Below are positions 48,801 through 61,800 of a stretch of 64,000 nucleotides of DNA, piece after piece (within the stretch, counting starts at the first letter, position 1; every line of letters begins with the position of its first letter). The position numbers were made by a program, and so were the translations under genes. The notes beneath the pieces were generated by a model. The model did no database searches and was not told the origin of the DNA. It saw only the letters and a program-made list of their open reading frames with translations. The DNA comes from Acridotheres tristis (Eukaryota; Chordata; Aves; Passeriformes; Sturnidae), in assembly GCA_037013685.1 (NCBI GenBank), contig CM072895.1, positions 12,002,463 through 12,066,462 of the forward strand. Reading direction: 5' to 3'.

Positions 48801-49197
48801 ATCAGCTTCCAACCCAGGTAAAGAAAAATCTCATGCTAGCAAAGCCTGCCTTGTGCAACCAGGATGAGAGATATGGGCATCAAGATGTTTTTCTTCCTAA
48901 GCAGGATCAACACTTGTAGTGGCAGGAGAGATGAAACTGCAGAGAGGGCATATAACAGGGCAGCTCTTGGGGAGAACATATCCACTGTAACGTTGGGGTT
49001 GTGTAACACTACCTGGTCCTCTGGGTGAAAGGATGGGTTGGGATTTTTTGATCCTTCTCTTGCAGTAAGGAATGAAGTGGAAGTGGGCACAAAATAAATT
49101 TGGTTTTTTGTGTTTTTTTTTTTTTCTTTTCTCCTCAAAGGATTCACTACACACCCATTCAGATGCTGATGAGAAGGAGAACTGGAAATGCAACTGA
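42888..49197 (+). CDS. PIF1: PIF1 5'-to-3' DNA helicase
   Basis: Twelve exons join in phase to 606 aa (human 641): 42888-43370, 43444-43549, 43625-43750, 43849-44002, 44539-44653, 44752-44858, 45261-45400, 46065-46171, 46963-47050, 47581-47726, 48626-48817 and 49141-49197. It is a superfamily 1B ATP-dependent helicase that unwinds G-quadruplexes and RNA-DNA hybrids and acts at telomeres, forks and mitochondrial DNA. Visible motifs are the Q-motif LSAEQ (173-177), Walker A GSAGTGKS (194-201), [22 protein letters not shown], Walker B IIDEIS (270-275), motif [11 protein letters not shown] (308-315), AISIHKSQG (518-525, the PIF1 signature region) and motif [10 protein letters not shown] (545-552). 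The N-terminal domain ([20 protein letters not shown]) is conserved. The start GCGATGG is in good context. The C-terminus is shorter than human. Introns rule out a retrocopy. Confidence 0.97.
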
Positions 49198-50166
49198 GAA
49201 TGCTCTTCTGGTTTCTGTGAGGTGTCAGCAGAGATTGTCTGTGTTATCAAATATACACAACAACAAGATCACTGCATTTCAGCAAAGTCAAAGGAAATTT
49301 TTTAGATCTTTGCTTCATTCAGCTGACTCTGGATATGTAGAACTATCTCTACCTCACATTTCTGGAATTTGGACAGCTTCTGCACACCCCTTCTGAGCCC
49401 CCAGCCTTGAGTACTTCTGCGTTGCAAACACAACTCTAGCAAACAAAATGAGCAAGGATGTATCTGAGGGATGTTTCTACAGTTTTATCTTGTCTGAGGG
49501 ACCTTCCTACTGTTCTCTCCTGCTTGCTACTTGTATTTTATTCTCTGCACATATAGACTGAAACCTGCATGCCTTTCTTCAAGTATTGAGAGATGGAAAG
49601 TGTGTGTCCTCTTTGCTTGGATGGATTGTTCACAGGAGCTGCTGACACAAGGCAAAACAGTGCTAAATATCTGGAATATTTGATTTGCCTGCAAGAGCAG
49701 AGCTATTCTTGCTGCCTGACACCAGGAGGCTTTGCATAACTTCTTCCACAAGTAGAATTGTCAGAGTTGCACTTTGCCTGTTGTGCTGATACATAGCATT
49801 TTTATTAGTCTGTTGCATACAATGAGAATACTTTTTTAACCTTTTCAGATGAGCTGGCACTTTTTAAAAATAGGAGGAAGTCCTACATCTTATACCCATA
49901 ATTGTGGAACTATAAGAACTGTGAAGATTCATTACCCCATGAGCAAGAAGAAGGGGGTGAGAGGAGATGGGTGCTGGTGGGACCCCCTCCTGTTTAAACA
50001 CGTGAGGCTCCCATTCAGATGGGAGTTTCTCCAGGAAAAAATGTTTGACTAATAAGGTGGAAATTGAGTGTGCAATAGAGTAATGGCTAAAGACATGTGA
50101 AGTGAGCTGTAACTTCATTTGTTTCAGCAAAAGCAGAGACAAGCCGAACTAATGAATTGTCTTCTT

Positions 50167-50172
50167 AATAAA
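50167..50172 (+). terminator. Candidate PIF1 polyadenylation signal
   Basis: AATAAA lies about 970 bp after the PIF1 stop. Another AATAAA at 50972-50977 could serve a longer 3' UTR. Neither can be ranked without transcript data. Confidence 0.4.
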
Positions 50173-52501
50173 GGAGAAGATTTGGTCTTTGTATTTTAGC
50201 ACTTTGCTTAAAGCTAAAGTAACTTTTATATTTTAAAATGTTTTCCATATGGGAATAATATGAAATAACATCCAGCTGGAACTTGTCTCTTGCAGGGGAA
50301 TTCTCTAAAAAAGCCTTTGCAGTGCAAGGAAGTTGAAGACTGTTTCTTGGCAGCTGCTCTCCCTAAAGCCAGGAAAGGATGTTGACTAGCCAGTGGTTAA
50401 CAGAAAACAGACTTTGATAGGATTTAAAATGTATTTTTAAAGGTTTCTTTGTTATTTTTTCTGGGCTTGAGAAGGTAGAGTCTTGGAGGAAACAAAAGTA
50501 TAAGGCAGAAGTGTGACTATTATTCAGAGAGGTTCTTAATGTATCAGCTCATTGTTTCTTCAGAGAAGTTTGGTGGGGAGTGGATGGAAGTACCTGGAGG
50601 TGGAGCTGGAACCTATGGAAGGCAAATCCCAAACCCTGTGCTTGGCCAGGGGGCTGGTTTCAGTTAGCATTCTTGCGGGTTTTTAAAGATGAGATGCTGC
50701 AGTATAATGAGGGCTTTGTGTTGCATTGGACTTTAAAGTGTGGAATCTGAAATACCCAGAATGTTGAAGTGAATTTTACTATTGGGGTAGACAGCCACGA
50801 AGAATATGCCAGGCAAGTCCAGTCATTGACAATACATTGATTTTTTGACTGGTTATTTAAGAGCAATGAGATAATGCAGGTTCAAATCCTTTAATATGTC
50901 TTAAAAAGTTCCTGTACCCCTGTAATTGCAAGATAATTTAGAGTGTAAGAGTGGTGATCATGTACAATGCAAATAAATTTTCATGGACTTAAGGACTTTC
51001 TTATCTTTCCAGTTCAATTGGAGGGGGTGGGTTGATGCCAGTTTGAGATAATTTCATCTTTAGGTTCTGTTTAGCATTTTATCTATATATATTAATATAC
51101 ATTAATCAATACTTCATTTAGTATTAAATCTACTTGAAATATTGTGAATACATTCTCAGTGATGGAACTGTGGAAGCAGAATCACTGTGGCATTGGAAGG
51201 TCTGTCAGCTGTTCTGAGGCCAAAAGGTGTCCATCTGTAAAATTTTCCAGCTAAAGCAGATCCAGGGATGTGTGCTGAGTTTGAAGGCTAAAAGAAGCAG
51301 TCAGGACAAATCTGAGCTGTCAAGCCCTTTGGTCAGGATTATGATGAGGCCTTTTTAAAATTTAATAATGCTTTGCTATAATGAGCTAAAAACTCTTATT
51401 TAATTATACAATAAATATCCCTTCTTCCACATACTAATTTTTCTTACAGAGGTACTATCTAGAGCTAGGACTCAATACATCATCATAGGATTTAAAAAAA
51501 AATAAAAATCACAACTTTTTATTGTGGCGATTGTACTGGAAGAAGAGAGATGCTCCTCCTCCTCTTGTCTTTAGTCAGTCAAAAGAAGAAGACTCTGAAG
51601 ACCCTGCAGCTTTTTAGGGGATGCTGCCCCAGGCCAGCCTCAGCATGTCTGGTGCTGCCCTAGCTTTTAGCTGCTGTGGAGAGGTGGACTCAGCGGGCTG
51701 GTATGGGAAGGTAGGCTCTAAGGATAGTGCAAAAGGAACTATTTCCCAATGAATTACAGCTGTACTGATTGCTGAGGAGTGGAAACAGCCTTGCCTGCCC
51801 AATGAGGATGGGGGTTATAAAAGTGTGAGCTAGCTACTCAACACTAAGTTGCAGTTGGAGCTTGGGATGGAGTCTGCTGGCTGTGCTGTGAGGAGGAAGG
51901 GACAGATGTAGTAAGAAGATGCTCTGTGAGTGACAGACAGGGTTAGGTGGTCATGCAGAAGGAAGAAAGAAACTGCTGTGTGGAGTTGCCTGTAAGAAAA
52001 GGACTCAGAGTTGCCTGAAAGAAGGCATGAAAAGTTTTTAATGAAGGACTGACTCGTGGTGGTGTCAGTCCAGTCTGTCTCAACATAATTAATACAGGCT
52101 GGGTTTTTGCAGGGACAATTCACGTGGCTCATGAGAGAGTAAGCACTGGTGCCATCCTCAGCTTGCACAGGCGAGAGCTTGTGCTTGTGCCATGTCCTGC
52201 ATGGATCTTCTCCAGGGCTCTGCTCCTTCATGGAAGAGTCTGCTTGGCCACCGTGTCCCTGGGGCTGCACAGGGACCGGGACCATCTCCTCCCCGGCCCT
52301 CAGCGCTTCTTTCTCCCACCCTTTCCTCACACCTCGCAGTTCCCCCTCAGTCTGGAGCTGGCCAGGTTGGGCACGGGGCAGTCCCAAGCCCCTCTCATAG
52401 AGACCCCCGACAGCCCCTGGGCTCGGACAGAACACTGAGAACACCGAGAGCAGGGGTGTGAGCAGGGCCCCGCTGCCAGCCCTGCTGCAGGCTGTGCTGG
52501 G
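50173..52501. other. PIF1 downstream flank / intergenic
   Basis: No conserved exon was recognised. The part from about 52080 becomes GC-richer towards the minisatellite and may belong to an older repeat I cannot name. Open frames there are incidental. Confidence 0.4.
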
Positions 52502-52836
52502 GGCGAGGAAAGGGCCCCAGAACGGATGGCCCGGGAGGAGAGGAAAGGCCCCAGGACGGATGGCCCGGGAGGAGAGGGAAAGGGCCCCAGGACGGATGGC
52601 CCGGGAGGAGAGGGAAAGGCCCCAGGACGGATGGCCCGGGAGGAGAGGGAAAGGCCCCAGGACGGATGGCCCGGGAGGAGAGGAAAGGCCCCAGGACGGA
52701 TGGCCCGGGAGGAGAGGGAAAGGGCCCCAGGACGGATGGCCCGGGAGGAGAGGGAAAGGCCCCAGGACGGATGGCCCGGGAGGAGAGGAAAGGGCCCAGG
52801 ACGGATGGCCCGGGCGGAGAGCGAAGGCCGCAGACC
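52502..52836. repeat. GC-rich minisatellite, 34-36-bp unit, about 9 copies
   Basis: The core GGCCCCAGGACGGATGG / CCCGGGAGGAGAGGGAAA repeats. GGATGG cores begin at 52524, 52558, 52594, 52629, 52664, 52698, 52734, 52769 and 52803, so periods are 34, 36, 35, 35, 34, 36, 35 and 34. The length changes come from AGGAAAGG versus AGGGAAAGGG at the unit junction. Because the period drifts, open frames exist in several registers on both strands. The longest (minus 51830-53035, 401 codons) is a by-product of the repeat. The first and last units are diverged. Confidence 0.95.
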
Positions 52837-52839
52837 CTC

Positions 52840-55800
52840 CGGGGAGGGGACAGGGACAGGAGGAGCTGGCCCAGGTGCCGGGACAGGCTCCATGAGGGCA
52901 CTTGGCTGTGGACTGATGTGATGGCTGGGTTCCATCCCTGTGGAAAAAGGCTTCCATGACTGTACTCCCGTAAATATGGGAAATGAATATTGTCTCGTCA
53001 CAAACTGAAGAGAAAGCATTTAAGCATTTAAACATCTGCCTTAACTGCAGCTATCGTTAAGTGAATTAAACTAAGAGTTTGATTCATAATTGGTATTTCT
53101 GTTACCACAAAGTACAGCCGTTCTCATTTCGAATACATTAAACCATAAGAAGCTGCTTTATACCAGCTAAAGCTCCATAATACATTTATGTATTATTGGA
53201 AGCATAATTCACAGAGTGTTATTAAAACCTTACCAGCTTCCAGTTTAAATCTTTGTATGGTGATATAACACCCTTCTCGTTTTTATGTGGCCTTTTCATT
53301 ATAATTAAACACGGATGTGTCCTCACAGTCTGTGCCCACAAGTCCTGTGAGCACAGGAAAGGCAGCAATATTCCTGTTGATCTTGGATGCTGTAATAAGA
53401 TTGTGTCCAGGAATTAGACCTTCATATCCAGAATTGCTCTGAATGCATAAAAAAATGCTACTCTTAAGTAATGGAAATACAGTACATTATTGGTTGTGCT
53501 ATGAATGCTAATAATGCCATTTTTCTTGTAAATATTACAAGTTTCTCATTTTATATTAGGCCACTCCTTGACATGTAATTGTCTTCTGCTGTTAAATCTA
53601 AGCAGTTCTATTACTAGCATGAGAAAAGACCTGAATTGCTAAAGATTGCATTTAGTTGTGTAAAATTTCTATTTTACTGTTTCCCATATGACTATTTTAT
53701 GCTTGTTTCTATTACAAATCATAAGACATTGTATGGAATATTTTAGCTGAGCTACTGACTAGTATATAATTTATGAAATCTGGTTATAGAGGCAAAAGAA
53801 GTTGATAGTAAATCTAAGAGTAGTTTTTCACTTACAATTATTGAATACTGCACTATTTGATTTTTTTCTTTTAAATTTGTTACCGTGTTGGTACAGGGGG
53901 CTGTCAGATGTGACAAAGAATGTACGAGAGCTTTCCTGGGGTGGCAGCTGCATTGGCACCAACAGCTTCTTAACTGGTACCACATGTGGGCAACTGGGTT
54001 CTGTGGTAACACTGCCTTCTACTAAAATGTTTATTATAATATTTCTACAATGAGAGCTGTGATAAAGATGCCTCTGACAGAAATTTAAGATTTTTAATTA
54101 AGTTTTTTTTTATTGTTATATGGACTTCATAGGGTTTTTTCCCCTCTTATTTCTCAAAATATATGTTTTTTGTCAACAAGTTGGTGAATGTGTACAGGAG
54201 CCATACCTCCCATCTACTGCTTCTTAAGCCACTGGCTATCAGTTTTCTGTAGGACATGTAATATTTTTTTTTCAAATTACTATAAACACCCTGAGAATTA
54301 CAGGGGGATTTGCACACTTTCAGCTGGAACTTAGGAGCTAGTCCAGGTCTTTAGATTTTGGATTCTGTTTTGTTTATTGAAACATTTGTGATTCCCTCTA
54401 ATCAAATATCAGATTAGAGAGGGTATAACATATTTGAAGACAATCCTAGACATTAAATTAAAAACATAAGTAAAATTTCTTAAGATTATTCCAGTAGCTA
54501 ATAATTCAGAAAAAACAAGGCTGGACAAGTAAAGGCTGGACAAACTTACTGAATGTAACAAATCAAATATGAAAAACATTGATGTGAATTAATGAGAATA
54601 ACTTGGATTAAAAACCAACTTTTACAGGTTGTGATTTATCTGGGAAGAGAGTGTGTAGTGACCAGCCTGTTTTTAAGTTGTTAATAAAAAAATTCCAGGT
54701 AAGTTACCTTTGTTTATGTTGGATTAATAGGACATCTTGTAATAAAATATTTTACCATAATAACACCAGGCGCTTCCAACTGACACTTGGAAATACAAAA
54801 TAAATTTTAAAACCAGACCCTGAATCTTGAGCAATGAGCTAGTAATTAATTGCCAGAATGTCAATGCATAATGCAGAGGGATGTTACCAGATCTAATTTA
54901 ATAATAAAGAAGGAAGCTTTGAAATTATTTGGGTTTTACCTGTTTCCTCTCCAGATGAGAGAGACCTTGCAGTAACTTTTACTTGTAAGGGTAGCAAGCG
55001 ATGGCTATTTTAACATAAAAACCCCACTGAAAATAGAACAAATCAGATGATTCATTCAGGTCAGCATGACAAACTTTCATAAACTGTTGTCCCTTTGTCT
55101 TCTTTAGCCATAATTATTGCTGTCAGTCAGACTTTGGGACAAATACTACATGCCTTCCTTTTGTTTTAAAAATAAAGGATAAAAATGGCTCTGTAAAAAC
55201 AATTTTAAGTTCATGTTCAAGAGACAGTAATATTTTTGACAGATTGCTGTGAAATCTTGTGTGCTCTCAGATCTCAAGAAGTACAAGGTCAAAAATATTG
55301 TTTGTGATGGCCTATATATTTTAACAGAAATATTGTCAAAAGAAATTATAATCAAGTTTTGACACTTGTCCTGAAAATGTCAAGGCCTGCATAAAATGTA
55401 ATACCTCAAACTTCAGGCAAAAAGTCAGAAGTGTAATATTCATTCAATAACTCTGTAGGGTATAGATCATGTTGCAGTACTCAGTTTTGGAATCAGGGTA
55501 CTAATATGAGAAAGAGGTATCAGCCCCTTAACAACCTTTGCTATGGATTTCATGAGATGTTCTTGAAAACAAAGAAAAAAGGAGAAAACCCCCCAACCAA
55601 ACAGAAAAAGTCCAACCCCCCAAAAGAATATATTCAGCACTGTACCAAGAACTAACAGCTCCTGCAGCAGGGCACTGGGAGGGGGATATCAAGCTGAGGT
55701 GAAAACTATGTCAAAAACAGAAGATGAAGAGGTCACATAGCATCTGAAGAATTCTGTTTAGAGTCAGAGAAATGGAATCATTAGGAATATGCCTGGCTCA

Positions 55801-58800
55801 AGACATGCAGGTAAAGTAAATATAGAATAGTTACCAAGTATTTTTCCAGATTCAATAGTGCCTTTGAGTCTTTGGGAGAGTTAAGAGATCCAGTATGGTC
55901 CAAAAGCATCAGAAAGAGCAGGAGGAGACACAAGATCATCCTTCAGCACCTTTGGTGTCGCTGTGGAATGGCAGCAGTATAAAAATAGAGGTGATGATGC
56001 CAAGGAAGGAGGGACAGGAGGCAAGGGCCATTCAGCAGCACTTGCAATGCTGTGCACAGAAGGGACATGGGCTCAAATTCAAGAGGAGCTGCTGGCTGTG
56101 TTCTCTGCTGCAGAAGAGTTTGTCAGTTCACCTTGGGGCACCAGGTGGGCAGTCTGTTCAGAAGCCATTAGGAGGAAGCATTATGGTGAAGTTGGTGCTG
56201 GGGGCACACAAATGGCTACAACCCTTGTCAGATGCATCCCAGTCCAATGAGGAGAGGATGAGGTGCTCTGAAAAGAAGTTGTGGCTAGGGCAGATACATG
56301 CAGACAAGTTTTTGGAACAGAGGAAAACCTAGCAGCGTGTTTCAGTATATCTTTTTTGACTCACATGAAGTATGTTTTGCTATGATGGACTCCTTGAAGA
56401 GGGGGAGGTGGGTGGAGAAGGCATTTCTAGGACGTTTTAGAGATGACAAAAAATATGTGCTACATGTTAAGTATATAAAATACATGGGCTCATGATATAT
56501 CCACAGGCTGCTTATATACGAATAGATTTCATCTCAAACAAGTGGAAAAAGACACAAAACCCCCTGTAAAACTTACCAAAAGGGAAGATATTTTATTTCC
56601 AGTGCTCAGTTGGTGAATCATATTTTGTCTTTACCTCTCAGTTCATAAAGACCTCGTCTTGCTCTCACTGAAGATACTTTACAGAAATCAAGGTGAATTC
56701 TCTGCTTAGTCTGCTGACAGGGGAGAAAACTGCCTAATATCTCCTTTTTTCCCCCTTCATTTAGAGTTTGGCTGGGGGTTCCTTATTTCAAAGGGAATTT
56801 ACTTGTGCTAAACCACTACATGTGTACACTTTCTATAGTGAAATGAAAACTACATTTTTTTCTAGTATTTGTTTTGCATACTTTCCAATAACTGAGGGGG
56901 GAAAATGCTACCTAACACACATTTGAATAGAAAATGCTGCTCAGGAAATAGACTAAAACCCAGCCCTTTGTTGGAAGTGAAGTTGGTCTGATGTAACTAA
57001 ACACTCCAAAGTGAACAGCTCCTGTTCAGTTCACGTTTTCAGAAGTGTGGTGGGATTGTTTTTAGCCTCTGAAACATGCAGTTTCATTGAAGAGAAGATA
57101 ATTGACAATAAAAGCTGGGGAAGAATGTTCATTCTCATCTTAAATGCTGTGGAAGTGATATAACATCAGATGAAAACTGCACTGCCTACTCAGCAGGCTG
57201 GAAGCTGCTCTTATTTTCTATCTAACAAGATTTTTAAAAAAATTACAGCTTATAAGTGGTATGCAGGCTTAATTGTTTCCTTATGCTTCATTCTGCAAAT
57301 ATAATAAACGATATCAATCAATTAGCTATTGGTGTGCCAGACTGTTTCTTAATGTGAAATGCCTGCTGTGTCTTAATTTTTGCCTTGAACAGGTATTTTC
57401 ACAGAGCTAATTCATAATGTCTTACAGACTCAGTATAATCCCAACTAAACATTTTGAGACTTAGTCCCATGACTGCCTCTTGGAGTTCTTGTGCCAAGGG
57501 GCTCCTCCACAACCTGCCAGGGAATATGACATGTACCTCAGCATGTGCAGATGCCACTGTGAGACAAGTCATGTGGAATGCCTGAAGGATGCAATAAATA
57601 TTGCATGCAATGCAAATTCTGTTGACAGAGATATCGAAGGGAGGGTGAAATTCTTATCTGGCTGTTTGGAGGATTTTGTATGGAAATGAACCACTGGTAG
57701 TGCTCTAGGAATTGCCATATTCCATCAGAATATCGAGCTTGATTTCTTGCCCTCAGCAATGCCTACTCTTTTATAATCTGGTTATTCAGAGAATGAAGGA
57801 CTACCCTTCTACAAATATGCCAATCTAAGTCACTCAGAAAGCAGCTATACTTGTTCAGGGATGAGGGGAATATTCCTTGTTGATTTTTTTCTTTTGCAAG
57901 CCCTGACCTTCTTCCCTGAAAGATAAGAGTACAGTATCCTCAAAACGTGTACACATTGACGTGGCTACAACAGGTCTAATTACTGCACTTTTAAACAAAT
58001 TCTGAAAATATATTGTGTCCACTTTCTTTTAACTACAATTGGTAGAACTTTTTACCTGATCCATCTTATCTGGCATTTCCCCTGTACACCAGCTGAGGAA
58101 AAGCATACATTTCTCACATTTCTTTTTCAAGTGTGTCAGTTAAAACCCTTTCCTTCAGTTGCTTACTGTGACTGGTGTTTAGAAAAACATACATTTTCTT
58201 GAATTTGGCTGGTCTTCAGTTTCAGCAGCAGTCTGAGCCACTGGGCAAGATGGATCAGGCTTATAGGGACTGCAGCTGGGAGGCTGGATGCACAGGGTAA
58301 ACTGTTATCTTCATTCTGGTCAGACATAACCAGTATTTACACATATATTTGGGTATTTCAAAATAAGCAAGTGTAGCCTCAGTGTACTTTATCAATTTGC
58401 TGATTAGGTCCCCTGCAAAGTGTGACTGTTACGACTAAATGACACCCCCTGTAGACCTCAGTGGCAGCTTTGCACAAGGGTTTGCACACAGCTTTATGAT
58501 CCACCATAAACATGAACCACATGCAAACTTCAATGACACTGTTATGTTCTCCTTTATCCTAAATAAATCTGTTCGTTCTAAGTATCTTATGTTTATTTTC
58601 TAATTATTCCTCTTCCTTCAATTTCTTACAAGGAACATTGAGGACCTATAGTCCATTTAATCCAAATTTATGCCAAAGCATATACAGATTTGTGTATATA
58701 TTTTTAAGAGAATATCAGAATATAAGTTTTTTTCCCTGCAGTTTTCACTAACAGCTGTTGGAAAACAGTTATAGCCAGAGAAAATATATAAAGATATAAA

Positions 58801-61800
58801 ACTCAGGGCACACTAAATGCAATGCTGATTAAATTCATAGCAAGATCATTTCCTGTTCAGCAAAGCTTGCTCAGCCAGCCAAGAAAAAACAAGAAGACAG
58901 ATTTCCAACCTGCCTTTATTTTCAGTGCTCAAATCTTGTGCATTTCATCCTCAAGGTTCAACAGTGTGTTTACACTAAAGCTTTAGTAGGATGTGTATTA
59001 TTGAAAGCCTGTCCTGGAGAGAAGCTCACAACACATTACCACAGAAATCACCCCTGGCAGTGGAAACCTAAATGCTGCTTAATTGCATAAATATAGGCAA
59101 AACTCAAGGCATCTACAGGCTGCAGCAGGGGTGGCTTAAAATAACATGTTCACAAATTGCTCAGCTCTGGTAACAACTGATAACAAGCATTAATGCATAA
59201 CACAGCAAAGAAATTATATACATTTATATCTATTCCCTCTCTACAAAGAGCCATAAATGTTGTTCTTTCAAAATGTGTAACTGCAATGTGTGAGACTTGA
59301 CATTGGTGTGATGAGGTAAACTATTTAATTGGGCTTTTAGCATACTAGCAATGTACTTATCACAGTATTTGGCATTCAGACTAGGGAGCCATGAAAGATT
59401 ATCTTTCCTGAAGAACTAGAAAGTGGCACCTCCTTTCCACTGGCTGTCCTCTAAGGCTCTTCTGAATGTCCTATTTACCTTTTAGAATCACCTTGTTTTT
59501 GTCTGTGTCCAGTTTCCAAGGGGAAGCTTGTCTTGGAGTTGTTCTTCCAGGTTAAATACATTGCCTCCATCTATTTCTCTAGCCAGATGAAAGCCAGTAC
59601 TTACTAAAGGAGTTTGGGGCTGTGTTAATTTGTGCTTTTTCTCTTTCTGCAGTACATTGCAGTTGCCTTCTGAATGCAGGCAATCAGGGTAGCTTTGGGA
59701 GTTTACTGCTTGAAAGATTTATGGTGTGGATCACACTGGAAGAAAAGGAAAAAAAGAAAAGAGAAAAGCTTCATGTGGCTGTCCAGTGATTCTCACAGGT
59801 TCTAGGAGAATCCTACTTTCCAGATGTGTATATTTAAACTTTCATTATTAAGTAGGACAGGTCGAGACACTTTCATCTTAAAAATATTGGATGAGCTACA
59901 AAGTAGCTCTCTCTCCCAGTTTTATGTCTTACATCCAACAGAATGAGGCTTTTAAAATTTTTTTTACTGCTACATACTGGTGTGGTCCAGTTTACTCAAG
60001 AGTTTACTCTCTTTGCATTTCCAGAGGCAGAAAAAATGGATCACAATTGAGAAACAGCAGCAGGACACAGGTGAAGGCATTATCTACTGTTATGTAGTCT
60101 TGAGGATGAGGAAAGGTAAAGGAAAAGTTAAAAGAAGGTCATCATTGAATCTTTCCAGCCTGACAAAACCGTCTGAAGTACTTTGCTTCATTTTCACATT
60201 TGTGGACATCATTGATTCAATCCAGAGCCTGCAGTTTGATACAAGTGGGAATGGGCTAATTTACAAACTCAAAGCACTTGTAACATGCTGCTGGTGTTTA
60301 ATATACACATGCTCAGTTCCTCCTCTGTGGCTACCAAAACCACAAAGCTTTAGTCACATTTCCTTGTGACTAAAGGGGAAAAAGTAGAGTGTGACATAGT
60401 TTTAGTATTTAACTATGTGATGAGTATCACTAGGATCATCTTGATAGAGCTGTAGCTGTCAGCAGGTGAAGCAATTTCTAAATGAGGGCACAGAAATAAC
60501 CTTGAATCAAGATTCTGCAATAAACTGCCATATTCATGGGTACTAGAGAGAATATATTTTGTAGTAAAATATGATTTATTATATTTATGCAGATTTGGAA
60601 ACTTCTGAACAGCTGGGCAGACAAGTCACAGAGTTGTATATGTGGGTATTTGCTTATGCTTTACCTTCTGCAGGAATACAAGAATTCCTACACCAACCAT
60701 TTGCAGAGATGCGTTCTACCAGCTGGAGAACATAATAGCCTTGCTTTAGGTACACCCATCAAGCATCTGTCCAGCAGTTACCTTAAAAACCCAGCTACTG
60801 CAACACTTACCACTTTTTCCCTCTTCACAGATATGTCTTACCCCCAGATTCTTAGAGTGCTGAGTTTTATGCCTTTCTGAGGAGCGTGACACAGATCAGA
60901 TTTTTTTTATGTTGGGTTCAACTTGTTTTCCAAAAATCCTTGACTCTTACTAGACAGTCATTGTCTTCCATACTTTCACCCCACTGGTCGGCTTTCTGTG
61001 CCTCTTTGATTTAAAGAGCCTGATCTTCTGATATGCTGACCTCCTCCCATTCCACTTGGCTGCAGCTGGCATTGTGAGCACTGTACTACTGTAAATTAGT
61101 CTCCAAGTGTGCAACTGGTAGCATGTGTTCTTTGTAAGCACTGGCTCACTTGAGCTGAGCTGCTGCTTTAGTAGCTTTGAACTTTCTTAAGTCACTGAAG
61201 CACCATTCATTTCCTATTGGAGTTCATGATTGCATGGGAAAATCTTTATCTTGTGAGCGACAAAGGGAAGGATGTACTAGGTTTGTGTTTTAAACTCTGT
61301 TTGCATGATGTCATGCACTGCTCACTAGTATCTGTATAGGTTTATTGAATTTTAATTCACAAAACTAGCTGGAATTGCAATCTTCTCCATCCTATGTTTT
61401 CCTAACATAACTGTCCTAACACATCCTGTTAGGCAGAACACTACCTCATATGACCTGCAACCTAAGGCTGACAAAGACACTTTCTAAATCATATTGGCTT
61501 AAATGCGTAACCGCTTATATGAACAAAAATCAATGACTTTCTGCAGTGGACAGACCTAACACATCAAGACTGTTTCTGCAATTCTGTGGTCACACAGTTT
61601 TCAAGTTATTTAACCTCACCATCTCTAGAGCTGAGCTTCCCGAGTCAGATATGCAAGATTCCCAGGAAAATTCCCAGTTTGCTTGGAGAAATCTCTTCTT
61701 TGCTATTTAAGACACTGAACTTTTGCCTCTACTCAGGCTGGTAACTGGTGATAGTCACAAGTGCTGGCTACAGCTGTGTGTGCTTGTTCCCAGAACACAG

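Noticed and set aside
51830..53035. 401-codon minus-strand open frame with Pro/Ser-rich repeats (and nested 230, 168 and plus-strand frames)
   Set aside because: Its repetitive core is the 34-36-bp minisatellite. Because the period is not a multiple of three, the array is open in several frames on both strands; there is no start context, splice or homology support.
55895..56332. 145-codon plus-strand frame, considered as an ERV or host gene fragment
   Set aside because: No recognisable retroviral or host motif, no LTR pair or splice signals seen; an overlapping second frame is also open.
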